From assembly GCF_001648175.1 (NCBI RefSeq), contig NZ_CP015243.1:3162001-3226000 (forward strand): a stretch of DNA of 64,000 nucleotides, given 5' to 3'. The translations under genes and the position numbers were made by a program. The notes beneath the pieces were generated by a model. It was given only the letters and a program-made list of their open reading frames with translations, ran no database searches and had not been told where the DNA came from. Positions 57,635 to 64,000 of the stretch are shown here, in pieces. Position 1 is the stretch's first letter, and the number at the start of each line of letters is the position of its first letter. This DNA is from Halotalea alkalilenta. Lineage in GTDB: Bacteria; Pseudomonadota; Gammaproteobacteria; Pseudomonadales; Halomonadaceae.

Positions 57635-58525
57635 CTACGTACTGGCGCGATGCAGTCGGAACAGGCTCCAGCCGAAATTCATCCCCGCTACGGCAACGAG
57701 AATCGCGACAGCCCCGCCGATCTGCACCGGGCCCAGCAAATGGCCGAATGCCCACGCATCGACCAGGATGGCGACGATTGGATAGACGAACGAAAGAACG
57801 CCTACCAGCGAGGTCGATACCTTCTGGATCGCGCCGTACAGCAGCGTGGACATGAGCCCTGTGTGGATGAAGCCGATCGTCAGCAGCAGACCCCATGCAT
57901 GCGCCGCGGACGCGCCATTGGGCCAGGTCGCGAACGGCAGCAGCGCCACGGTGCCCACGATCAGCTGGATCAGGACGATCAGCTGCGGTGGAACAACTTT
58001 GAGGCTCTTGGTGATCGCCGCGGCGATGGCATAGAACAATGCTGCCCCCAACGCCAGGCCGATACCGACCAGGTAGCCCGGAGCGGGCGAACCGGATCGC
58101 TCCCCGCCGATGATGATCAGCACGACGCCGCAGAACGCCACGGCCAGCCATCCGAGCTTGTTCGCTGTCGGCTTTTCGCCGAACAACAAAGCACCCAGGG
58201 CCACCAGCATGAAGGGCTGGGTGTGGTAGGTCACGGTAGCGACAGCGATGGAGGCGTGCGAGTAGGCCGCGAACAGGAGAACCCAGTTGGCGATCAGGGC
58301 CATACCACCCAGCGCGACCATCCCCAGCTGTCTTGCATCGAGCATGCTCCGGCGCAGCAGGCCAAGGCCGGCGCAGGCCAGCAGCATGGCAACCGCCCCC
58401 AACGCGCATCGCCAAAATACGACTGAAGCGGCGGGCATCCTGGTTTCGAGCACGAACCAGCCGACCGTACCGGAGATGACCATCGCCGTGGTCATCTCTA
58501 CGATTCCCCGCGTCCTGATGTTCAT
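57635..58525 (-). CDS. EamA/DMT family exporter
   Basis: The 296-residue protein has ten hydrophobic helices in two EamA repeats: GWFVLETRMPAASVVFWRCALGAVAML with ANWVLLFAAYSHASIAVATVTYHTQPFMLVALGALLFGE, and SLKVVPPQLIVLIQLIVG with GLMSTLLYGAIQKVSTSLVGVLSFVYPIVAILVD. EamA proteins export amino acids or metabolites. The ATG at 58525 gives an ordinary N-terminus; upstream in-frame sequence is the operator region. It is divergent from an XRE-cupin regulator that probably controls it. A hexanucleotide repeat lies directly behind its stop. Confidence 0.88.
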   Translation of the reverse strand: MNIRTRGIVEMTTAMVISGTVGWFVLETRMPAASVVFWRCALGAVAMLLACAGLGLLRRSMLDARQLGMVALGGMALIANWVLLFAAYSHASIAVATVTYHTQPFMLVALGALLFGEKPTANKLGWLAVAFCGVVLIIIGGERSGSPAPGYLVGIGLALGAALFYAIAAAITKSLKVVPPQLIVLIQLIVGTVALLPFATWPNGASAAHAWGLLLTIGFIHTGLMSTLLYGAIQKVSTSLVGVLSFVYPIVAILVDAWAFGHLLGPVQIGGAVAILVAVAGMNFGWSLFRLHRAST

Positions 58526-58557
58526 GCATGCCGCCCTGGAGAGAGAAGAAGACCAGG

Positions 58558-58630
58558 TCGTTCGACATAACGAACGATTGACCGGCATAATGTTCAAAAG
58601 GATCGACGTTCGTCAAGTCGAACGATCGTT
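58558..58630. promoter_or_regulatory. Operator-like dyads between the EamA exporter and its XRE regulator
   Basis: Three symmetric sequences fall in 73 bases: CGTTC-N8-GAACG type at 58559-58576, CGTTCGTCAAGTCGAACG at 58607-58624, and CGAACGATCGTT at 58619-58630. All share a CGTTCG or CGAACG half-site, a good sign of one regulator binding repeatedly, most likely the adjacent XRE-cupin protein. Confidence 0.65.
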
Positions 58631-58647
58631 TTTTATGGAGAACGAAC

Positions 58648-59220
58648 ATGACACCCTCCTCCCCAGCCGTCCCGCCTTCGCCTATCGGCCGGCTGTCGGC
58701 ATCGCTCAGGCGTGAACGAGAGCGCCTGGGCCTGTCCGTTTCCGAGTTGGCCAAGCGGGCCGGCGTCGCCAAGTCGACGCTTTCGCAGCTCGAGGCAGGC
58801 GTCGGCAATCCGAGCCTGGAAACACTCTGGGCTTTGGCGGTGGCGCTGGACGTCCAGGTGACCCGACTGATCGCCCAGCCAAGAAGCCACGTGCAGATCA
58901 TCCGCGCCGGCGAAGGCGCGAGCGTGGTTTCGGAGCAGGCCCACTACGTGGCGACACTGCTGGCGGTATGCCCCAGCGGCGTCCAGCGTGACCTCTACCG
59001 GCTCGCGGTCGAGCCGGGCACACCGAGGCGCTCCGAGCCGCACCTGCCCGGCACGATCGAACATGTCGTTCTCTGTAGCGGACGCGCCCGGCTAGGGCCG
59101 CTCGCGCATCCCGTCGAGCTATCCGCAGGCGACTATGCGAGCTACTCGGCCGACGAGGCGCACATGTTCGAGGCCCTCGAAGCCGGAACCACCGCCGTCA
59201 TGCTGATCGAACACACCTGA
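58648..59220 (+). CDS. XRE-family regulator with C-terminal cupin domain
   Basis: The 190-residue protein has a helix-turn-helix (residues about 15-70, LSVSELAKRAGVAKSTLSQLEAGVGNPSLETLWALAVAL) and a cupin sensor domain with PGTIEHVVLCSGRARLGP and LSAGDYASYSADEAHMFEAL. The ATG at 58648 follows GGAGA. Such regulators commonly control a divergent exporter and bind small carboxylates or amino-acid-like ligands. The ligand here is unknown. Confidence 0.92.
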   Translation: MTPSSPAVPPSPIGRLSASLRRERERLGLSVSELAKRAGVAKSTLSQLEAGVGNPSLETLWALAVALDVQVTRLIAQPRSHVQIIRAGEGASVVSEQAHYVATLLAVCPSGVQRDLYRLAVEPGTPRRSEPHLPGTIEHVVLCSGRARLGPLAHPVELSAGDYASYSADEAHMFEALEAGTTAVMLIEHT

Positions 59221-59545
59221 GGCTCGAAGCGCCACACGCTGACCACTCAGCGTCGAACAGTGGCGCTCCACCTGCTCCCATCTGGCGCTCCAAAGTCATC
59301 AAGCCGGCCCGTCACACTGGCGCATCGCCCAAGCTCAGCGTGCACGCGGGGCTTACCGGCTCATCGTGACAAGTTAGTGATCACTACAAGAAAACGGTAT
59401 AAAACAGCGATGACAGCGCCTTCCAGGCGAAGAACACGGGAAGGTGGATGGCTCGTCACCCCTGACAGCTTGGGGAAAGCTGAATAAGAGCGCGCCCCCG
59501 TCGCCTGGAGGCGACGGGGGCGCGTGGCCCTGCGAGATTGCGGAA
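59221..59545. other. Gene-free region between the XRE gene and the helicase gene
   Basis: The 325 bases have no protein-like frame. They contain the helicase terminator near the right end, and AT-rich sequence around 59380-59400. No tRNA or repeat was seen. Confidence 0.5.
59491..59524 (-). terminator. Helicase terminator hairpin
   Basis: CGCGCCCCCGTCGCC (59491-59505) and GGCGACGGGGGCGCG (59510-59524) form a perfect 15-bp stem with a 4-base loop. On the minus strand CTCTTATT follows, so it terminates the helicase transcript. Confidence 0.85.
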
Positions 59546-61291
59546 TCAGCCGACGCGCCGGTCTTCCTGCTCGTCACGGCGACGCTCGGGTCGACCGCTA
59601 TCTTCGCTGATCTCGAGCGGACGTCCAGCGACGCGGGCGCGGGCCATCTTGCCGAGGATGGTGGCAGGCAGGCTCGCCGGCAGTTCGACGATGCTGTGCG
59701 ACTGGCGGATGTCGATACGCCCGATCCGGGTGCCTTCGATACCGCCTTCATTGGCCAGCGCACCGACCAACTGCCCGGGTTTCACGCCATCACGATGGCC
59801 GACCGCGACGCGGTAGCGGGTCATCCCTTCGCGAGGAGCAGTGGACATACCACCTTCCCGGCCGCGGCGAGGTGCGCGAACACCATCACGCTCACGCTCG
59901 CGCGGAGTACGCTCGCGACGGGAGTCGCCGCGCGGCAGCGCGTGAATCGGCGCTTCGTCGGCACGCGCCAGCTGGGCGAACACGATGGCGAGCTCGAGCG
60001 GATCGTGACCCTGCTCGACCAGCGATTCGACCAGCGCGCGCTGGCGTTCGTCGCTCTCGGTGAGCGCAGCTTCGGCGCGAGCAATGAACAGTTGGTCGCG
60101 ATGGGCACGCAGTGCCTGCTCATCGGGCAGCTCCATCTGTTCGATACGCTGGCCGGTGGCACGTTCGAGCCACTGGATCTTGCGCATCTCGCGGCCGCCG
60201 ACGAAGGTGATCGCAGTACCGGCACGGCCCGCGCGACCGGTACGACCGATGCGGTGGACATAGGCTTCGGTGTCGTGCGGCAGGTCGTAGTTGATCACGT
60301 GAGTGATCCGCGGCACGTCGAGACCACGGGCGGCCACGTCGGTAGCGATCAGCACATCGACCTTGCCACGCTTGAGCCTCGCCACGGTGCGTTCGCGCAG
60401 GCTCTGATCGAGATCACCGGAGAGCGCAGCGGCAGAGACGCCACGCGCGGTGAGCTGCTCGACCAGGCTGGTGCAGGCGGCGCGGGTACGAACGAACACG
60501 ATCGCGGCGTCGACTTCCTCTACCTCGAGGATCCTCGACAGCGCCTCGAGCTTGGCGCCCCCCTCTACCCGGCACAGACGCTGGGAGATGGTGGTGGTGA
60601 CCGCCTTGGCCTCGATCTGTACCTTGATCGGATCGACCAGGTAGCGGTTGACGATCTTCTCGATCTCTTGCGGCAGGGTCGCGGAGAAGAACACTCGCTG
60701 AGCGCTCTTCGGCGTGTCCTTGAGCACTCGCTCGACGTCGTCGATGAAACCCATCCGCAGCATCTCGTCGGCTTCGTCGAGGACCAGAGCCTGCAACCCT
60801 TCGAGGTGCAGCGAGCCGCGCTCGAGGTGATCGATCACACGGCCCGGGGTACCAACCACGACTTGGGCACCGCCGCGCAGACCGCGCAGCTGGTCACGAT
60901 ATTCCTGGCCACCGGTGATGGTGAGCACTTCGAGACCAGCCATGTGCTGACCGTAACGGCCGAAGTTGACTGCGACCTGCTGGGCCAGCTCGCGGGTCGG
61001 CGCGAGCACCAGCACCTGGGTCTGGCGTTTGGCGACATCGATGCGGGTCAGCAGCGGCAGCGCGAACGCGGCGGTCTTGCCGGTGCCGGTCTGTGCCTGA
61101 CCAAGCAGGTCACGACCTTCGAGCAGCGGCGGAATGGTCTGCGCCTGGATCGGCGAGGGAGTTTCATAGCCAAGGCCTTCGAGCGCCTTGATCAGATCGG
61201 GGAGCAGCTCCAGTTCGCTGAAGCTTTCGATCTGAATGCTGGGCTGAATTTCGGACTGAACCTTGGGAGAGACGTCGGAGATCGAAGTCAT
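59546..61291 (-). CDS. deaD: DEAD-box RNA helicase, DeaD/CsdA type
   Basis: The 581-residue helicase has the Q motif (FSELELLPDLIKALEGLGYETPSPIQAQTIP), Walker A AQTGTGKT, PTRELAQQ, TPGR, DEAD in VLDEADEML, SAT in FFSATLP, ARGLDV and HRIGRTGRAG. After an arginine-rich linker there is a C-terminal DbpA-like RNA-binding fold (MTRYRVAVGHRDGVKPGQLVGALANEGGIEG). CsdA helps ribosome assembly and mRNA unwinding at low temperature. The ATG at 61291 follows AAGGTG. A long leader precedes it. Confidence 0.93.
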   Translation of the reverse strand: MTSISDVSPKVQSEIQPSIQIESFSELELLPDLIKALEGLGYETPSPIQAQTIPPLLEGRDLLGQAQTGTGKTAAFALPLLTRIDVAKRQTQVLVLAPTRELAQQVAVNFGRYGQHMAGLEVLTITGGQEYRDQLRGLRGGAQVVVGTPGRVIDHLERGSLHLEGLQALVLDEADEMLRMGFIDDVERVLKDTPKSAQRVFFSATLPQEIEKIVNRYLVDPIKVQIEAKAVTTTISQRLCRVEGGAKLEALSRILEVEEVDAAIVFVRTRAACTSLVEQLTARGVSAAALSGDLDQSLRERTVARLKRGKVDVLIATDVAARGLDVPRITHVINYDLPHDTEAYVHRIGRTGRAGRAGTAITFVGGREMRKIQWLERATGQRIEQMELPDEQALRAHRDQLFIARAEAALTESDERQRALVESLVEQGHDPLELAIVFAQLARADEAPIHALPRGDSRRERTPRERERDGVRAPRRGREGGMSTAPREGMTRYRVAVGHRDGVKPGQLVGALANEGGIEGTRIGRIDIRQSHSIVELPASLPATILGKMARARVAGRPLEISEDSGRPERRRDEQEDRRVG

Positions 61292-61787
61292 TTCACACCT
61301 TAAGTGAGCCGTGCTATCCGCGTCATCGCGCCTGGCCACAATGAGGCGGCGCGAACGGACGGGGCGGCATTCACGGCGATACGGAGAGTCTTCGCAGGGG
61401 TGGTTGATTCCACCGCGGCGAACGGGTCGCACCTGGTGTCGGGGGAAGCGGCGCCTCACGGCGTCCCCTGCCGACACGCACACCTGTGGCGACCATCACG
61501 CAACCGGCGCCTGAGGCCCGGAAGCATCCATCGTTGCCTGTCGGCACACGTCGGGAGTCGTCCCCGAGCGCTTGGCGTCGCCCGGCATACACCGAAGCCT
61601 CGAGGGCATTCGGAGCAGCTACGGGCCGCCGTGGCGATTCCTGACACGACATTGAGTCAGTGAATCCAATACGAGGGGGCGAATCAGCTGAGATGGAAGG
61701 GTCTTCACATGCGAGGAGTGCGCATTCTATCAGCTAATCCGTTAGCATGCATGCCCTATTTCATTTACCTCCATGATCGAGGCCGCT
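61292..61787. other. Long leader and divergent promoter region before the deaD-type gene and yaiI
   Basis: Almost 500 bases carry no supported gene. An imperfect hairpin with GTGTCGG/CCGACAC arms lies near 61438-61480. In E. coli csdA has a long leader that controls cold-shock expression, so much of this region may be its untranslated RNA. The AT-rich end near 61725-61770 should hold the yaiI promoter. Confidence 0.5.
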
Positions 61788-62249
61788 ATGTCCGTCGTCT
61801 GGGTCGACGCCGATGCCTGCCCCAAGAGCATTCGCGAGATCATCCTGCGCGCCGCCGAGCGCACCAAGACCCACACGCGCTTGGTCGCCAACCACGCGCT
61901 GCCGGTCCCCCGCTCCCCATTCGTCGCCACCATCACCGTACCCAGCGGCGCCGACGCCGCGGATGCGCTGATCCACGAGCGCATCGAGGCGGGCGAGCTC
62001 TTGATCACTTCCGATATACCGCTGGCCGACCTGGTGCTGGCCAAGGGGGCGGTGGTACTGACCCCCCGGGGCGAAAGCCTCGACGCCGAGAACATCCGCG
62101 GCAGGCTCAACATGCGTGACTTCATGGAAACCCTGCGTGCCAGCGGCGAGCATAGCGGCGGGCCGAAACCCCTGGGCGAGCGGGAAGTGCGCGCCTTCGC
62201 CAACGCCTTCGACCGCGCCCTGGCTCGAATGCTCCGCTCACGCGGCTGA
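61788..62249 (+). CDS. yaiI: UPF0178 protein YaiI/YqxD
   Basis: The 153-residue protein has the family core VWVDADACPKSIREIILRAAERTKT, VANHALPVPRS, VTVPSGADAADALI-type TITVPSGADAADALIHERI, LLITSDIPLADLVLAKGAVVLTPRGE and GGPKPLGEREVRAFANAFDRAL. These features resemble PIN-like nucleases with acidic Asp residues, so RNA or DNA cleavage is possible, but the function is not established. The start at 61788 is the later of two close ATG codons, chosen because it matches the family N-terminus. Confidence 0.9.
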   Translation: MSVVWVDADACPKSIREIILRAAERTKTHTRLVANHALPVPRSPFVATITVPSGADAADALIHERIEAGELLITSDIPLADLVLAKGAVVLTPRGESLDAENIRGRLNMRDFMETLRASGEHSGGPKPLGEREVRAFANAFDRALARMLRSRG

Positions 62250-62267
62250 GCGCTTGCCCGCCTTGGG

Positions 62268-63290
62268 TCACTGCGCCCCGCCACCATCACCGCGAATATA
62301 GATGCCACGCCCGGGCAGGTGGTCGCGACCATGGGGACGATCGAGATCGAGCAGCGGCCCCAGCGGCACGATGCGGTTCGGGTTGATCGATGGATGGCTA
62401 CCATAGTAGTGGCGCTTGATGTGGTCAAAATCGACCGTCTGCGCGATTCCCGGCCATTGGTACAGCTCGCGCAGGTAGGGCGCCAGTTGAGGGTAATCGG
62501 CGATTCGCCTGAGGTTGCACTTGAAGTGGCCGAAGTAGACCGGGTCGAATCGCACCAGCGTGGTGAAGAGCCGAATGTCGGCCTCGGTCAGGTACTCCCC
62601 GGCGAGATAGCGCCGGCTCTCAAGGCGTGCATCGAGGGCATCGAGGGTCTCGAACAGGGCTTCGACGTGACGCGCGTAGACTTCCTGCTCGGTGGCGAAA
62701 CCGCTTTTGTAGACGCCGTTGTTGACGGTGTCGTAGATCCGCGCATTGAGCTCGTCGATCGTGCCTGCCAGCGCGCTCGGGTAAAGATCGAGCCGGTTGC
62801 CGGTGAGCGAATCGAAGGCGCGGTTGAACATCCGCATGAGCTCTGCGGACTCGTTGTTGACGATCTTGCCCCGCTCTTTGTCCCACAGCACCGGCACGGT
62901 CACCCGCCCGGTGTAGTGGGCATCGTCGAGCGTGTAGAGCTCGTGATGGAACTCGACCCGATTGATCGGATCGCCGCTCGAGCCGGTCGAGGTGTCGTAG
63001 CTCCAGCCCTGCTCGAGCATCAAAGGGCTGGTGACCGACACCCCGATATGGCTTTCGAGCCCCTTGAGCCTGCGCATGATCAGCACGCGGTGCGCCCACG
63101 GACAGGCCAGCGAGACGTACAGATGGTAGCGCCCGGACTGCGCCGGCCAGCTGTCGCCGCCCTCGAGATCGACCTCCCCCTGCGGCACGACCCAGTCACG
63201 GCGCTGCGCGCGCTCACGCTCGAACTCGCCACCCGTCGAAGCAGTGTCGTACCACTCATCGCTCCAACGCCCATTCACCAGCATGCCCAT
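62268..63290 (-). CDS. Glutathionyl-hydroquinone reductase (YqjG/GST Xi class)
   Basis: The 340-residue glutathione transferase-fold enzyme has the catalytic cysteine in YVSLACPWAHRVLIMRRLKGLE, VPVLWDKERGKIVNNESAELMRMF, and C-terminal LTEADIRLFTTLVRFDPVYFGHFKCNLRRIADYP. These enzymes reduce glutathionyl-hydroquinones. It is in the same direction as a LysR gene beyond it. No quinone-degradation partner is visible. Confidence 0.93.
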   Translation of the reverse strand: MGMLVNGRWSDEWYDTASTGGEFERERAQRRDWVVPQGEVDLEGGDSWPAQSGRYHLYVSLACPWAHRVLIMRRLKGLESHIGVSVTSPLMLEQGWSYDTSTGSSGDPINRVEFHHELYTLDDAHYTGRVTVPVLWDKERGKIVNNESAELMRMFNRAFDSLTGNRLDLYPSALAGTIDELNARIYDTVNNGVYKSGFATEQEVYARHVEALFETLDALDARLESRRYLAGEYLTEADIRLFTTLVRFDPVYFGHFKCNLRRIADYPQLAPYLRELYQWPGIAQTVDFDHIKRHYYGSHPSINPNRIVPLGPLLDLDRPHGRDHLPGRGIYIRGDGGGAQ

Positions 63291-63350
63291 GACTATCTCC
63301 TCGAGCCCGCACCGATCGGTGCGGTGACATCAAAGCTTAGTAGAACGGGC

Positions 63351-64000
63351 TCAATGAACCTCGCCCGACTCCATGCAGCCCGCGACAGTTTCGGTCAAAA
63401 GCTCGGCCATTGCGCGAGTCGCAGGCCCGGCACCGTCGAACTCCTTGAAATAGAGCTGCATCGGCACCTCACGTCGCGCTCCCTCGGTAAGCGGTAGCGC
63501 CAGCAGTTCACCACGCGCACTCAGCTCGTTGAGCCGTGGCCGGGTCACCCAGGCGAAGCCCAGTCCGCGACGAAGCATTTCCAGTCCGGTGGAAGCGTGG
63601 CCGACGGTCCAGCGCTGCTCGGCTCCAAGCCAGCCGGAATCGAGCGGCTCACGCCGGGCCGAGTCGCGAATCACGATCTGACGGTAGGCGCGCAGGTCGC
63701 GCAGATCCAGCGGACGCCCGAGCGCATGCAGCGGGTGGGCGGGATGGGCGGCGGCAATGAATTCGATGCTCGCCAGCGGTGTGCCGAGAAAGCCCTGCAC
63801 GGTGATACCGGTGACCAGCAGATCGATACGCCCCTGCAGCAGCAGTTCAGGACCACCGTTGAGCACACACTCATAGAGCTGGACGCGGGTCTGCGGAAAC
63901 CGCTGAGAGAAAGCATCGAGTGCTCGGGCCAGCGCCTCCACCGGGAATATCTGGTCGACCCCCACCGCGATCTCCGCCTCGGTACCGGCGGAGAAATCGA
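63351..64000 (-). CDS. LysR-family regulator, N-terminal part beyond the window
   Basis: Only the effector-binding domain is visible. The frame stays open to the right edge and reads DFSAGTEAEIAVGVDQIFPVEALARALDAF, the usual start of the LysR ligand domain; the DNA-binding domain must lie outside the window. Further features are FPQTRVQLYECVLNGGPELLLQGRIDLLVTG and a GLEMLRRGLGFAWVTRPRL signature. A candidate GTG at 63965 is internal. The gene is 60 bases upstream of the glutathione transferase-like gene, which it may control. Confidence 0.88.
   Translation of the reverse strand, partial: DFSAGTEAEIAVGVDQIFPVEALARALDAFSQRFPQTRVQLYECVLNGGPELLLQGRIDLLVTGITVQGFLGTPLASIEFIAAAHPAHPLHALGRPLDLRDLRAYRQIVIRDSARREPLDSGWLGAEQRWTVGHASTGLEMLRRGLGFAWVTRPRLNELSARGELLALPLTEGARREVPMQLYFKEFDGAGPATRAMAELLTETVAGCMESGEVH

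Noticed and set aside
57548..58426. Long open frame reading a Met-Ala repeat through the hexanucleotide array (and a Ser-Pro version on the other strand)
   Set aside because: It is the hexamer translated and continues antisense to the EamA gene; no domain or good start.

Overview
The window is a GC-rich (roughly 65%, judged by eye), densely coded bacterial chromosome segment. Gene content and order point to a gammaproteobacterium, most likely of the Halomonadaceae or a close relative. The evidence is the ybeL/leuS-lptE-holA neighbourhood, SlyA, RlmM, EpmC, the gltA // sdhCDAB-sucAB-lpd-sucCD cluster, gltX followed by tRNA-Ala and tRNA-Glu, and CydDC-HemN. The genus is an inference. No rRNA, CRISPR array, prophage or intact insertion sequence was seen. 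The window ends inside a gene on both sides.

Layout. 1-7.1 kb: a YdcF/ElyC-type membrane protein (5' cut), ybeL, leuS-lptE-holA, slyA and a universal stress protein. 7.2-8.6 kb: a small accessory patch with a decayed IS3-type transposase fragment, a ParDE toxin-antitoxin pair and about 600 bases without a recognisable gene. 8.6-12.1 kb: uup, tatD and an overlapping gene of unknown function. 12.1-18.3 kb: a pyrimidine-degradation (Rut) cluster, rutABCDF plus an NCS1 permease, with a divergent rutR. A palindrome matching the RutR operator lies between rutA and rutR; rutE and a classical rutG are missing. 18.3-30.6 kb: mixed housekeeping and transport genes (epmC, a MATE exporter, an unknown gene with a long structured leader, tusA, rlmM, a DUF4168 secreted protein, pyrB, a TSUP permease, a PNPOx-like protein, pcs, mtgA, fghA, a Crp/Fnr regulator).

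30.9-44.7 kb is the core of the window: almost the whole oxidative TCA cycle in one locus. On the minus strand lie sdhC-sdhD-sdhA-sdhB-sucA-sucB-lpd-sucC-sucD, and gltA is divergent. A good sigma70 promoter precedes sdhC. GC-rich hairpins sit in several gene junctions of the suc part, and SucB carries two lipoyl domains. A pair of CRP-like repeats lies between sdhB and sucA.

44.8-52.1 kb: gltX, tRNA-Ala(GGC)-tRNA-Glu(TTC) with a stable-RNA type promoter, an AT-rich island with two facing DnaA-box-like sites, then cydD-cydC-hemN, which together serve cytochrome bd assembly and oxygen-independent heme synthesis. 52.1-57.5 kb: an OprB-like porin, an unknown inner-membrane protein, an MFS transporter, and an overlapping lactonase-endonuclease V pair. 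57.5-59.2 kb: thirteen tandem GGCGAT units next to an EamA exporter, which is divergent from an XRE-cupin regulator with palindromic sites between them. 59.5-64 kb: a DeaD/CsdA-type helicase with a long leader, YaiI, a glutathionyl-hydroquinone reductase and a LysR regulator (N-terminus beyond the window).

Most of the window is ordinary housekeeping sequence. I did not find a clearly new multigene system. The best leads are the variant Rut cluster with its regulatory sites, the hairpin-punctuated TCA supercluster with a two-lipoyl SucB, the DnaA-box island after tRNA-Glu, the structured leader at 20.6-21.06 kb, the hexanucleotide array, and the TatD-coupled unknown gene.
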